A stretch of 64,000 nt of DNA from Pseudobutyrivibrio sp. ACV-2. Its GTDB lineage: Bacteria; Bacillota; Clostridia; Lachnospirales; Lachnospiraceae. Each line of letters opens with the position of its first letter. Position 1 is the stretch's first letter. The stretch is from assembly GCF_900107545.1 (NCBI RefSeq), contig NZ_FNQZ01000007.1, positions 74,408-138,407 of the forward strand, in the 5' to 3' direction. Positions 18,597 through 27,808 of the stretch are shown here, piece by piece. The notes beneath the pieces are model-generated. The model made no database searches, was not told the DNA's origin, and was given only the letters and a program-made list of their open reading frames with translations. Made by a program: the position numbers and the translations under genes.

Positions 18597-18854
18597 TAGT
18601 AAATACCGATTTTTTTCTAACCTGGGATGAACGATTTAACTTATCCTTTTTGAACCTACATTTACTTTAAACGGAATGCTTATATTTCTAATTGGCTGTC
18701 AGGCCTCCAATGCGCAGTGGAAGACAAAAAATTAGTTGCGGCGATCCACCTAGCTAGAGCTAGGAGTCAATTGATAGGCCCGTCACTCTGGGTTAGATAT
18801 TTAAAAGATAGAGAAAAACGAATGAAAGCGTTCGTTTTTCTCTATCTTTTTTTT
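18597..18854 (+). ncRNA. Structured non-coding RNA, possibly 6S RNA
   Basis: About 460 bp separate pckA and the next gene, with no convincing ORF. The stretch 18597-18854 starts just after a TATAAT box and ends in a perfect 20-bp terminator. CTAACCT near 18617 can pair with GGGTTAG near 18790 to close the molecule. Inside are a perfect hairpin CCTAGC-TAGA-GCTAGG (about 18749-18764) and a bulged long-range pairing (TAATTG with CAATTG). A rod of about 190 nt with a terminal closing stem and an internal bubble fits 6S RNA, the RNA polymerase decoy of Firmicutes. I cannot prove homology without a covariance search. It is not tmRNA, RNase P or SRP RNA by motif. Confidence 0.55.
18803..18854 (+). 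terminator. Strong terminator of the structured RNA
   Basis: A perfect 20-bp stem (18803-18822 with 18831-18850), 8-nt loop TGAAAGCG, then T residues. Confidence 0.93.
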
Positions 18855-18896
18855 GCGTAGATTATTTGCTAAAATCTACAATTGAGGAGATTTTTT

Positions 18897-19769
18897 ATGT
18901 GGACATTTTTAGGTTATGGAAAAACATATTTAGATAAATGCGGAAGGGACAATATAGGAGCTTACGCTGCGCAGACAGCATACTTTATGATTATGTCGGC
19001 GCTGCCAGTACTGATGCTTTTGGTGTGGGTGGCAGGTCTTGTTCCATCTATAAATCAATATCTGTATGAATTGGTTTTTGATGTTATTCCGGAAGAGTTT
19101 TCGCCCTATGTAATAAAGGTCGCAAGAATGGTTACACAGGGCTCTGTAGGTGCTATTTCCATTTCGGCAATCATGGCAATCTGGTCATCTGGTAAAGCCT
19201 TCCAGAATCTTATGGTAGGTCTTAACCAGGTAAACAAAATAGAAGAGACCAGGGGGTGGGTTACAAGACGCCTTAGAGCAGTTTTTTATATGATGGTTTT
19301 ACTATCTGTAATTATTGTAATTATGCTAATGCTTGTCTTTACAGCAAAGCTTCAGTATTACGCAAAAAATTACTATGGTTTTTTACCTTACATGGTAGGT
19401 ATCAGACCTTTATTTAGAAATATATTTGTATTTATATTTCTTGTAATCGTATTTACGTTTTTATTTGCGGTTTTACCAAACAAGCATCTTACCTTTATGA
19501 GCCAGCTGCCAGGCGGGATTATTTGTGCAGTTAGCTGGTATCTGTTTAGTACAGGTCTTGCTATATGGGTTAGGATTTTTAATAATTTTTCCATGTACGG
19601 AGCCTTTGCTACTATGATGATGTTTATGTTTTGGTTGTACTTTTGTATGTATTTTATGTTAATGGCAGCAGAGGCAAATGTTTTTTTTGCAGAAGCCTTT
19701 GGCATGGCCTGGGAGAAATTTAAAAACGATTTTAAGGCAAAACACTTCAGTAATTGGACTACAAGATAA
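18897..19769 (+). CDS. YihY/BrkB-family membrane protein
   Basis: 290 residues from the ATG at 18897. GAGGAG lies 7 nt upstream, and a TTG at 18882 is less likely. There are about six transmembrane helices. The N-terminal motif DNIGAYAAQTAYFMIMSALP and the central SGKAFQNLMVGLNQV are typical of the YihY family, once misnamed RNase BN. The molecular function is unknown. It stands alone, with queA 52 bp downstream. Confidence 0.85.
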   Translation: MWTFLGYGKTYLDKCGRDNIGAYAAQTAYFMIMSALPVLMLLVWVAGLVPSINQYLYELVFDVIPEEFSPYVIKVARMVTQGSVGAISISAIMAIWSSGKAFQNLMVGLNQVNKIEETRGWVTRRLRAVFYMMVLLSVIIVIMLMLVFTAKLQYYAKNYYGFLPYMVGIRPLFRNIFVFIFLVIVFTFLFAVLPNKHLTFMSQLPGGIICAVSWYLFSTGLAIWVRIFNNFSMYGAFATMMMFMFWLYFCMYFMLMAAEANVFFAEAFGMAWEKFKNDFKAKHFSNWTTR

Positions 19770-19821
19770 TTCTGTGCTAAACTAAATCGGATGTAGTTAT
19801 TTAAAGTAATAGGATATAGAT

Positions 19822-20856
19822 ATGTTAGTAAAAGATTTTGATTATGAACTTCCAGAGGAACTGATTGCTCAGGATCCATTGGAAAAACGAAGCAATTCAA
19901 GACTTATGGTCTTGGACAAAAATACAGGCGAGATAGTACATCGCCATTTCTACGATATTAAAGAATATCTTAAGCCAGGAGATTGCCTGGTTATCAACAA
20001 CACGCGAGTAATTCCAGCCAGATTATATGGTGCCAGAGTAGGCTCCGGCGGAAAGGTTGAAATCCTTCTTCTTAAGAGAATCAGCGACAGTCAGTGGGAA
20101 TGTCTTGTTAAGCCTGGTAAAAAAGCTCGTCCTGGTATGGAGATATCCTTTGGAGACGGTCTTTTAATCGGAAAGATTGTTGATATAGTTGATGAAGGCA
20201 ATAGAATCATAGAATTTAGCTATGATGGTATATTTGAGGAAATTTTGGACAAGCTTGGCGAAATGCCACTTCCTCCATATATCACACATAAGCTTGCAGA
20301 TAGAGACAGATATCAGACCGTCTATGCGAAATATGATGGCTCAGCAGCTGCTCCTACAGCTGGGCTTCATTTTACACCAGAGCTTCTTGAGGAAGTAAAG
20401 GCTATGGGGGTTAGAATCGCAGAGGTTACTCTTCATGTTGGACTTGGCACCTTTAGACCAGTCAAGGAAGAGGAAGTGTTAGAGCATCACATGCACTCAG
20501 AATATTACGAGCTCACACAGGAAGCCTGCGATATCATTAATGAAACAAAGGCAAATGGTGGAAGAGTAATATCTGTTGGAACCACAAGCACTCGTACCCT
20601 TGAGTCTGCAGCCGAGCCAGGAAAGCCACTTGCTCCAAAGAGCGGTTGGACACAGATATTCATTTATCCTGGATATGAGTTTAAAGTAATCGATGGGCTT
20701 ATCACCAACTTCCATCTGCCACAGTCAACACTTATCATGCTGGTTTCAGCACTTGCAGGCAGGGAACACGTGCTTGCCGCCTATGAAAAGGCTGTTGAGG
20801 AGCGCTACAGATTCTTCTCCTTTGGAGATGCCATGATGATTACAGATTTACAATAA
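19822..20856 (+). CDS. queA: S-adenosylmethionine:tRNA ribosyltransferase-isomerase
   Basis: 344 residues, family length. QueA adds the epoxycyclopentandiol ring from SAM to preQ1-modified tRNA in queuosine synthesis. Signatures include [24 protein letters not shown] at the N-terminus (in two parts), [21 protein letters not shown] and [17 protein letters not shown]. Its upstream gap carries only a weak ribosome site (AGGATA). The remaining queuosine genes are not in the window. It may be transcribed into pheS-pheT, 57 bp downstream. Confidence 0.96.
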   Translation: MLVKDFDYELPEELIAQDPLEKRSNSRLMVLDKNTGEIVHRHFYDIKEYLKPGDCLVINNTRVIPARLYGARVGSGGKVEILLLKRISDSQWECLVKPGKKARPGMEISFGDGLLIGKIVDIVDEGNRIIEFSYDGIFEEILDKLGEMPLPPYITHKLADRDRYQTVYAKYDGSAAAPTAGLHFTPELLEEVKAMGVRIAEVTLHVGLGTFRPVKEEEVLEHHMHSEYYELTQEACDIINETKANGGRVISVGTTSTRTLESAAEPGKPLAPKSGWTQIFIYPGYEFKVIDGLITNFHLPQSTLIMLVSALAGREHVLAAYEKAVEERYRFFSFGDAMMITDLQ

Positions 20857-20913
20857 GAAAACTTACTGTTAAAATTTTAACCTATACGAGATTATTTTTT
20901 AGGGAGGCCACCT

Positions 20914-21969
20914 ATGGTAGATATTATTTCTGAATTAAGTGCCAAGTTCGAAACTGAGCTTCAGAACATCAAGAATTCCGAAGAGCTTGAGAACATTAGA
21001 GTTTCTTACCTTGGTAAAAAAGGTAGCGTTACAGCTGCTATGAAAGAGATGGGCAAGCTTTCTGCGGAAGAGAAAAAAGAGTTTGGCCAGAAGATTAACT
21101 TACTTAAAAACACAGTTGCTGACAGAATTTCTGCTAAAAAGGATGAGATTGCAGCATTAGAGCTTCAAAAGGAAATTGATAAGGTTCCTGAATTTGATAT
21201 TTCCCTTCCAGAGCATTTTGATCAGGGAAGCTATCATCCTATTACTCTTGTTCAGCGCCAGTGCGAGACAATTTTTAAGTCCATGGGCTTCACAGTTGAG
21301 GACTATAGCGAGGTGGTTACAGATTACGAGTGTTTCGAAGCTGTTAACATCCCTAAATATCACCCTGCAAGAGATATGCAGGATACATATTATCTTGAAA
21401 ATGGTCAGTTGTTAAAGTCACAGACTACAGCTGCTCAAAATGCAATTTATAAAAAATATCGTAAGCAGTTAATTGAAAATGGCACTCCTATCAAGGCTAT
21501 TTTCCCAGGACGTTGCTTTAGAAATGAAGCTACAGATGCATGCCATGAAAACACATTCTTCCAGATGGAAGGTGTTATGGTAGGAAAGGATATTTCTATT
21601 TCTAACCTCATCTATTTCATGAAGACTATGCTTTCTGAGGTGTTCAGACGTGACATAAAGGTTCGTCTTCGTCCAGGCTTCTTCCCATTTGTGGAGCCTG
21701 GCTTTGAGCTTGATATCAACTGCCTCAACTGCGGCGGTAAGGGATGTCCTTCTTGCAAGCATTCAGGGTGGCTTGAGCTTTGCCCATGCGGTATGGTTCA
21801 TCCAAAGGTTCTTGAAGAGGGTGGCATTGACCCAGAAAAATACACAGGCTTCGCTTTTGGTCTAGGCCTTACAAGACTTGCAATGATGAAATATGGTATT
21901 AAAGATATTCGTGATCTGAACAGTGGTAATCTTTCAAGCTTAGCTCAGTTCACAGATGACGAGCAGTAA
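20914..21969 (+). CDS. pheS: Phenylalanyl-tRNA synthetase alpha subunit
   Basis: 351 residues. The N-terminal coiled-coil arm (residues 1-90) is followed by the class II core. Motif 2 is in FPGRCFRNEATDACHENTFFQ; motif 3 is GFAFGLGLTRLAMMKYGI. An insertion with four cysteines (CLNCGGKGCPSC) lies near residue 273, a variation seen in many clostridial PheS. The 57-bp gap upstream is too short for a T-box. It forms an operon with pheT, 15 bp downstream. Confidence 0.96.
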   Translation: MVDIISELSAKFETELQNIKNSEELENIRVSYLGKKGSVTAAMKEMGKLSAEEKKEFGQKINLLKNTVADRISAKKDEIAALELQKEIDKVPEFDISLPEHFDQGSYHPITLVQRQCETIFKSMGFTVEDYSEVVTDYECFEAVNIPKYHPARDMQDTYYLENGQLLKSQTTAAQNAIYKKYRKQLIENGTPIKAIFPGRCFRNEATDACHENTFFQMEGVMVGKDISISNLIYFMKTMLSEVFRRDIKVRLRPGFFPFVEPGFELDINCLNCGGKGCPSCKHSGWLELCPCGMVHPKVLEEGGIDPEKYTGFAFGLGLTRLAMMKYGIKDIRDLNSGNLSSLAQFTDDEQ

Positions 21970-21984
21970 GGGAGGACGTGAAAC

Positions 21985-24345
21985 ATGTTTATTTCAATGA
22001 ATTGGATCTCTGATTTTGTTGACCTTGAGGGTCTAGACAAGATGGAGCTTATTTCTAAGTTCTCTCTTGCAACAGCAGAGGTTGAAAATGATATATATCA
22101 CAAGGGTGAAGATTTATCAGGAGTAGTTGTAGCTGAAATCAAATCAGTAGAAGAGCACCCTGAGTCAAAGAAGCTTCATCTTTTAAAGGTAGATGCAGGT
22201 GATGGCAAGCTTACAGATGTAGTTTGTGGTGCACCAAATGTTCGTGTTGGCATGAAAACAGCCTTTGCAAAGGTTGGTGCTACACTTGGACCTATCACAA
22301 TCGCACCAAGACCACTTGCAGGATACGAATCATATGGTATGTGCTGCTCTGAAAAAGAAATTGGTATTTCAGACAACAATGACGGCATCATGGATATCCT
22401 TGAAGATGCTGAAAATGGTACAGATATCAAGGATTTATATGAAATCGATGACATTATCTTCGAGGTAGATAACAAGTCTCTTACAAATAGACCTGATCTT
22501 TGGGGACATTACGGAATAGCAAGAGAGTTTGCTACTATTGCGAAGCGTCCTCTCAAGGAGCTTCCAACACTTGACTTAAGCCAATACGACAATCTTGAAA
22601 AGGTTGACCTCAAGATTGAAGATGAACTCTGTCAGAGATATTCATCAATCAAAGTTGAAAACGTAGAAAAGAACGTTGCTCCAATGAACATGAGAATTCG
22701 CCTTTTCTATTGCGGCATGAGAGGCATCAACCTTCTCGCAGATTTAACAAACTATATCATGCTTGAAATGGGACAGCCAATGCATGCCTTTGATTCACGC
22801 AAGGTAGAGAAAATCCGTGTTAAGAGATTTGATACACCATTTACATTTACAACACTTGATGGTGTGGAGCGCAATATCGATGAGAACACTCTTATGATTT
22901 GCAATGATAATACACCAGTTGCTATCGCAGGTATCATGGGTGGCCTTGATTCAGAAATCGTAGAGGATACAACAACTCTTACTCTTGAGTCTGCAACATT
23001 TAATGCTGCATCTATCAGAAAGAGTGCAGTTCGTCTTGCGCACAGAACAGACGCTTCAGCTCGTTACGAAAAGAGCCTTGACCCTGAGATGACAACAGTA
23101 GCCATCGCTCGTTTCATGAAGCTTCTTCTTGAAATCGACCCAGGTGTAAAGGTTGTTTCTGCACTTACAGATGAATACGCATTCCATTACCCACATATTG
23201 CTCTTGATTTCGACAAGAATTTCGTAGACAAATATACTGGAATTGAAATTACAAATGAGCACATTGTAGATACACTTGCAGCTCTTGGATTCACAGTTGC
23301 ACAGGATGGAGATAACTTCCATGTTGATGTTCCTTCATATCGTGCTACAAAAGATATAAGCTTAAAGGCAGATATTATCGAAGAAATCACACGTATTTAC
23401 GGATATGACAACTTCGAGCTTTCAACAACAAATGCACCACTTTATCCAGTACGTATGGATGAGACAAAAAATGTTGAAGATAGAATCAAGGACATCCTTG
23501 TTAAGAGATTCAGTCTTCACGAGGTTCATTCTTATGTATGGCAATATGCAGATGAATACAAGAAGCTTGGAATGGAAGTAGAGGAAAACATTAAGCTTGC
23601 AAACTCTACAAACCCTAACATTGAAACACTTAGACGTTCAATCATTCCTACACAGCTTTGCCAGGTTAATTACAATACAGGCTATGCTACTGATTTCGGT
23701 ATCTTTGAGGTAGGACGAGTAGTAGAAGGTCTTAAGGAAGATGGGCTTTGTGACGAGCATAAAAAGCTTTGCATCACATTATTCTCAAAGACTAAGTCTC
23801 TTGAGAAGCTTTATTTTGAGCTTAGAGACATGCTTGCTGAGACAATAGAGGATGTTAGACACAAGGCACTTACATATAAAAAGCTTGAGGCAACACATTC
23901 ATATCAGCATCCAAAGAACTTAAATGCACTTGTGCTTGATGGAGTTCAGATTGGTGAAATCGGTGTTGCACATCCACTTGTATCAAAGAAAATCGATAAA
24001 AAAGCAGCTATCGTATTTGCTGAAATCGATGTGGAAGCACTTGCTGATATTGCTCAGGAGAATATTTCTTACGTTGAGCCTTCAAAATATCCTTCAATTG
24101 AAGTAGATTTATCATTTATTGCAGAGAAATTTGCAGAAATAAATGATACAATAAAAGAGACAGCTGATTCTATTTTGAAAAAGGTCGGTGTTACCGATGT
24201 ATATAATGATGGAAACAGCAAATCAATCACTGTAAGACTTCTTTTTGGTGAGGATGATCGTACACTTACCCATGACGAAGTTCAAAAGGTGGTAGATGAT
24301 ATTATAGCTAAGCTTAAGGAAAAAGGTATTAATCTTAAACTTTAA
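21985..24345 (+). CDS. pheT: Phenylalanyl-tRNA synthetase beta subunit
   Basis: 786 residues with the expected order: EMAP-type tRNA-binding domain (about 40-150, VVCGAPNVRVGMKTAFA), B3/B4 editing domain (about 210-390), B5 domain, a catalytic-like core, and a C-terminal ferredoxin-fold anticodon-binding domain (from about 695). It forms the (alpha-beta)2 enzyme with PheS. GGGAGG lies upstream of the ATG at 21985. Confidence 0.96.
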   Translation: MFISMNWISDFVDLEGLDKMELISKFSLATAEVENDIYHKGEDLSGVVVAEIKSVEEHPESKKLHLLKVDAGDGKLTDVVCGAPNVRVGMKTAFAKVGATLGPITIAPRPLAGYESYGMCCSEKEIGISDNNDGIMDILEDAENGTDIKDLYEIDDIIFEVDNKSLTNRPDLWGHYGIAREFATIAKRPLKELPTLDLSQYDNLEKVDLKIEDELCQRYSSIKVENVEKNVAPMNMRIRLFYCGMRGINLLADLTNYIMLEMGQPMHAFDSRKVEKIRVKRFDTPFTFTTLDGVERNIDENTLMICNDNTPVAIAGIMGGLDSEIVEDTTTLTLESATFNAASIRKSAVRLAHRTDASARYEKSLDPEMTTVAIARFMKLLLEIDPGVKVVSALTDEYAFHYPHIALDFDKNFVDKYTGIEITNEHIVDTLAALGFTVAQDGDNFHVDVPSYRATKDISLKADIIEEITRIYGYDNFELSTTNAPLYPVRMDETKNVEDRIKDILVKRFSLHEVHSYVWQYADEYKKLGMEVEENIKLANSTNPNIETLRRSIIPTQLCQVNYNTGYATDFGIFEVGRVVEGLKEDGLCDEHKKLCITLFSKTKSLEKLYFELRDMLAETIEDVRHKALTYKKLEATHSYQHPKNLNALVLDGVQIGEIGVAHPLVSKKIDKKAAIVFAEIDVEALADIAQENISYVEPSKYPSIEVDLSFIAEKFAEINDTIKETADSILKKVGVTDVYNDGNSKSITVRLLFGEDDRTLTHDEVQKVVDDIIAKLKEKGINLKL

Positions 24346-24365
24346 TTTTTAGTGGGAGGCAGAGC

Positions 24366-24713
24366 ATGGAAGAAAAGAGAAAACACAAACGACTGGACAT
24401 TAACGTAAAGGTAGAAATTGAGCGTATTGATGAGGACAACATCACTACAGTAAAGTATATGGATGTTGAGGTAACCAATATTTCAAAGACTGGCTTGGCT
24501 TTTAGAATGCCGGACGTTGAGTTTGAGATTGGAACCTGCTTCGATGCCAAAATTCAGATTTGGACAAAGGAAACAATCGATACAGTATTCAAGGTTGTCC
24601 GAAGCAACAGGCTGGAAGACAATACATACGAATATGGATGTATTTTTGTAGGTATGACTGACACAGATGCATTAAAGATTGAAATATATCAGTTGTTCAA
24701 TGACGTAGAATAA
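24366..24713 (+). CDS. PilZ domain protein (c-di-GMP receptor)
   Basis: 115 residues, essentially one PilZ domain. The RxxxR arm is RKHKR at residues 4-8, and the D/N-x-S-x-x-G motif is NISKTG near residue 40. Both c-di-GMP-contacting parts are therefore intact. It is likely a single-domain effector responding to c-di-GMP; the EAL protein at 48.3 kb could control its ligand. It lies 20 bp after pheT and 20 bp before lgt, probably in the same transcript. Confidence 0.85.
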   Translation: MEEKRKHKRLDINVKVEIERIDEDNITTVKYMDVEVTNISKTGLAFRMPDVEFEIGTCFDAKIQIWTKETIDTVFKVVRSNRLEDNTYEYGCIFVGMTDTDALKIEIYQLFNDVE

Positions 24714-24733
24714 AAATAATAGGAGAGTTTAAT

Positions 24734-25591
24734 TTGGACAATAGCATTATATTTCCAAATCTACATATTACTCTAGGCAATGTTGAAAAAGGATTCTATA
24801 TCGGATCCTTTTTCATTGCTTTTTATGGGGTAATTATTGCCATAGGGATGCTTGTGGGCGTGAGCTTTATTCTAAAAGAAGCAAAGAGAGTAGGATTTGA
24901 CGAAGATAAATTTTTAGACATTTGCATTATTACTATTGTAGTTGGAGTATTAGGCGCAAGAGCCTATTATGTTATATTTGCTTGGGATTATTACAAGGAT
25001 AATATCCTTAACATATTTAACATAAGGCAGGGAGGTCTCGCTATTTATGGAGGAGTCCTTGCTGGAATTGCTTCTGTAATTATTATTTCCAAAATCAGAA
25101 AACATGATATTCTAAAGGTTTTGGATGTATGTATTTTTGGAGTTGTCATCGGCCAAATTTTTGGACGATGGGGCAATTTCTTTAATAGAGAAGTGTTTGG
25201 GCAATACACAGACGGGCTTTTAGCAATGCTTCTTCCTATCAATTCTGTAAGAAGTGAGTTGGACATTACTCCTGAAATGCTTTCGAATCTTGTGGAGATA
25301 GAAGGGGTGCAGTTTGTTTCTGTTCATCCAACATTTCTTTATGAATCACTTTGGAACCTTGGACTTCTTATAATAATGCTTCTTATGAGAAAGAAAAAGA
25401 AGTTCAATGGACAGATATTCTTTACCTATTTAATAGGTTATGGCGCTGGTCGTTTTTGGATCGAAGGTATCCGTACAGACCAGTTAAAGCTTTGGGGAAC
25501 TAACCTTCCAGTATCACAGCTTATTGCAGCGATATTGATTGTGGTGGGAAGTGGTTTATATATGTATAAGCTGAAAAATCAGGATAAATAA
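24734..25591 (+). CDS. lgt: Prolipoprotein diacylglyceryl transferase
   Basis: 285 residues with about seven membrane helices. The Lgt signature GRWGNFFNREVFG is intact, and HPTFLYESLWN is the conserved later motif. It attaches diacylglyceryl to the lipobox Cys of prolipoproteins, which here would include the CbiK-like and BtuF-like proteins at 50-54 kb. The start is TTG at 24734, with AGGAG 8 nt upstream and no ATG nearby. Confidence 0.95.
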   Translation: MDNSIIFPNLHITLGNVEKGFYIGSFFIAFYGVIIAIGMLVGVSFILKEAKRVGFDEDKFLDICIITIVVGVLGARAYYVIFAWDYYKDNILNIFNIRQGGLAIYGGVLAGIASVIIISKIRKHDILKVLDVCIFGVVIGQIFGRWGNFFNREVFGQYTDGLLAMLLPINSVRSELDITPEMLSNLVEIEGVQFVSVHPTFLYESLWNLGLLIIMLLMRKKKKFNGQIFFTYLIGYGAGRFWIEGIRTDQLKLWGTNLPVSQLIAAILIVVGSGLYMYKLKNQDK

Positions 25592-25622
25592 TCCACTTTC
25601 ACATCAAAAATTGTATTTTTTT

Positions 25623-25653
25623 AAAGACATTAGCATGGCTAATGTCTTTTTTT
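25623..25653 (+). terminator. lgt terminator
   Basis: A perfect 12-bp stem AAAGACATTAGC/GCTAATGTCTTT with a 3-nt loop and seven T residues. It separates lgt from the division cluster. Confidence 0.95.
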
Positions 25654-25765
25654 GTGTCAAATTTTACTTAAAAATTTCTTATTTTGTAGTTTTTATGGGA
25701 TTGTCCTCCACTCACCACCACATGTTGTGAGGTCTTTAAAACATTGATTTTTCACGGGTCGTGGG

Positions 25766-25794
25766 TTGCACATGGAGGAATAATGGTTTAAAAT
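25766..25794 (+). promoter_or_regulatory. Promoter of the division (dcw) cluster
   Basis: TTGCAC (25766-25771), a 17-bp spacer and TAAAAT (25789-25794). The predicted start site falls at the first MraZ-type box. Confidence 0.75.
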
Positions 25795-25801
25795 ATAGTC
25801 A

Positions 25802-25839
25802 AAAGTGGAGGAAAGTGGAATAAAAGTGTCATAAAGTGG
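25802..25839 (+). promoter_or_regulatory. Four MraZ-binding boxes
   Basis: AAAGTGG/AAAGTGT boxes start at 25802, 25812, 25823 and 25833, spaced 10, 11 and 10 bp. MraZ is known to bind direct repeats of this kind upstream of its own gene as an octameric ring. The position at and just after the predicted start site suggests autorepression of the cluster. Confidence 0.8.
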
Positions 25840-25879
25840 TGGATATTGAGACAATCCGCCAGGAAAGGAGGAGTGTCTC

Positions 25880-26311
25880 ATGTTCATGGGAGAATACAGC
25901 CACAATATAGACGCGAAAAATCGTCTTATTATGCCTGCAAAATTTCGTGAACAGTTAGGAGAACACTTTGTTGCCACTAAAGGAATCGATGGTTGCATCT
26001 TTGTATATCCACTTAGCGAATGGAAAATCATCGAGGAAAAGTTTAGAGAAATTCCACGAACCACTAAGGACGCCAGAAAGTTCTCCAGATTCTTCTTTGC
26101 AGGGGCAGCAGAATGTGACATTGATAAGCAGGGAAGAGTACTTATCCCGGCAAACTTAAAGGAATATGCTGGAATCGATAAGGAAGTGGTTTCTGTAGGC
26201 GTACTAAACAGAATTGAAATTTGGTCTAAGGATCGTTGGATTGAGGAAGGTACATACGACGACATGGATGAGATTGCAGAACACATGGCAGAACTTGGAC
26301 TTGGCATTTAA
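25880..26311 (+). CDS. mraZ: Transcriptional regulator MraZ
   Basis: 143 residues with the two AbrB-like half-domains of MraZ, each with its D-x-K-x-R-[LV]-x-[LIM]-P motif: [13 protein letters not shown] and [13 protein letters not shown]. It is a DNA-binding regulator of the division cluster. GGAGG precedes the ATG at 25880; a second ATG two codons later is possible. Its likely operator is the box array 40-80 bp upstream. Confidence 0.96.
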   Translation: MFMGEYSHNIDAKNRLIMPAKFREQLGEHFVATKGIDGCIFVYPLSEWKIIEEKFREIPRTTKDARKFSRFFFAGAAECDIDKQGRVLIPANLKEYAGIDKEVVSVGVLNRIEIWSKDRWIEEGTYDDMDEIAEHMAELGLGI

Positions 26312-26328
26312 GGGAGTTTAAATATTCA

Positions 26329-27273
26329 ATGGAGTTTAATCATTATTCAGTTCTCTTACATGAGACAGTGGACAATCTGAATATAAAACCTGATGGCATA
26401 TACGTGGATGGTACATTGGGTGGAGGCGGCCACTCATTTGAAATCGCCAGCCATTTGACCACGGGTCATCTGTATGGCTTTGATCAGGATACAGATGCAC
26501 TTAAGGCGGCCGGGGAGAGGCTTGCCTGCTATGGCGATAAAGTTACCACTATTCATAGTAACTATGAATTCATGAAAGAGAGACTAGGGGAGCTAGGAGT
26601 TACAAAGGTCGATGGCATCATGCTGGATCTTGGTGTTTCAAGTTTCCAGCTTGATGAAGCTGACCGAGGCTTTACCTACAGAGTTGATGATGCACCTCTT
26701 GATATGAGAATGGATAAGGACAATCCTATGACGGCGGCAGATATAGTTAACAACTATTCTGCCGAGGATTTGACCAGAGTCCTTTTCAATTACGGTGAGG
26801 AAAAATTTTCAAAACAGATAGTTAAGAACATATTAAAAGAGCGAGAAAAAGCTCCAATCCTTACCGCTGGGCAGCTAAATAAAATCATTGCTGAGAGCAT
26901 TCCAAAGAAAGCACAGGTTGGACAGGGGCATCCATCAAAGAGAACCTACCAGGCTCTTAGAATTGAGTTAAACAGAGAACTTACAGTTTTAGAGAATCAT
27001 ATAGATGACATGATTGATTTGTTGAATCCAGGTGGAAGACTTTGCATTATCACCTTCCATTCATTGGAGGATAGAATCACAAAAGTGGCATTCAAGAGAA
27101 ATGAAGATCCTTGCACATGTCCAAAGAATTTCCCGGTTTGTGTATGCGGGAAGAAATCAAAGGGAAAGGTAATCACAAGAAAACCAATCCTTCCAAGCGA
27201 ATATGAGCTTGAACACAATTCAAGATCAAAAAGCGCAAAACTTAGAGTGTTTGAGAAAATAGAGACAGAATAA
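26329..27273 (+). CDS. rsmH: 16S rRNA (cytosine(1402)-N4)-methyltransferase
   Basis: 314 residues. SAM-binding [12 protein letters not shown] near residue 30, then [21 protein letters not shown] and ITFHSLEDR. It methylates C1402 in the ribosomal P site. The C-rich [13 protein letters not shown] stretch near residue 265 is usual in the family. It sits in the standard place, 17 bp after mraZ. Confidence 0.96.
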   Translation: MEFNHYSVLLHETVDNLNIKPDGIYVDGTLGGGGHSFEIASHLTTGHLYGFDQDTDALKAAGERLACYGDKVTTIHSNYEFMKERLGELGVTKVDGIMLDLGVSSFQLDEADRGFTYRVDDAPLDMRMDKDNPMTAADIVNNYSAEDLTRVLFNYGEEKFSKQIVKNILKEREKAPILTAGQLNKIIAESIPKKAQVGQGHPSKRTYQALRIELNRELTVLENHIDDMIDLLNPGGRLCIITFHSLEDRITKVAFKRNEDPCTCPKNFPVCVCGKKSKGKVITRKPILPSEYELEHNSRSKSAKLRVFEKIETE

Positions 27274-27292
27274 AATTTTTAGGGAGTTTAAA

Positions 27293-27778
27293 ATGCAGGA
27301 AGTACAGACATATTATTATCATCAAGGGAATACAGTTAGAAAAGACGAAATATATGTTAGTCCTGCTAGAACTCTGCCAACTAGAGAGCAAAGAGAGCGT
27401 GAAAAGCGTGAAGAAGCTATTCGTAATCAGAAGATTGCGTATAGACGTCACAAAGCAGCTCTTAGAAAAAACAGACTTTTAACAGGTTATATGCTTATGG
27501 CTGTAATGCTTACAGTATTTATGCTTGTAGGCTATGTAGCTCTCCAGACTAACGTTTCTACTAGAATGGATAATATCGCAAGTCTTGAAAAACAGCTTGC
27601 TACATTAAAGGCAGACAATAAGGCCGCTGAAAGCAGAATCTCCACCACTACAAATCTTAGTGAAATAAAAGATAAAGCAATAAATGATTTAGGAATGGTG
27701 TATGCAACTAGCAGCCAAATAGTGTATTATAGTGTGGATGGCTCAGATTACATGAGCCAATATCAGGATATACCATAA
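27293..27778 (+). CDS. ftsL: FtsL-like cell division protein
   Basis: 161 residues: a basic, Arg/Lys-rich cytoplasmic part (about 75 residues), one transmembrane helix (YMLMAVMLTVFMLVGYVAL), then an extracytoplasmic coiled coil (SLEKQLATLKADN). Sequence conservation in FtsL is low; size, topology and position between rsmH and a class B PBP support the call. It would join FtsQ/DivIB and DivIC to recruit FtsW-PBP at the septum. Confidence 0.8.
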   Translation: MQEVQTYYYHQGNTVRKDEIYVSPARTLPTREQREREKREEAIRNQKIAYRRHKAALRKNRLLTGYMLMAVMLTVFMLVGYVALQTNVSTRMDNIASLEKQLATLKADNKAAESRISTTTNLSEIKDKAINDLGMVYATSSQIVYYSVDGSDYMSQYQDIP

Positions 27779-27808
27779 ATTTGGTAATCCTACCTAGGAA
27801 GTACAATA

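Noticed and set aside
18448-18630. A 60-codon plus-strand ORF after pckA
   Set aside because: It overlaps the pckA terminator and the promoter of the structured RNA, lacks a ribosome site, and its protein has no sensible domain.
21721-21800. Zinc-ribbon insertion in PheS as a novelty
   Set aside because: The Cys-rich CxxCGGKGCxxC segment is a known variation of clostridial PheS sequences.
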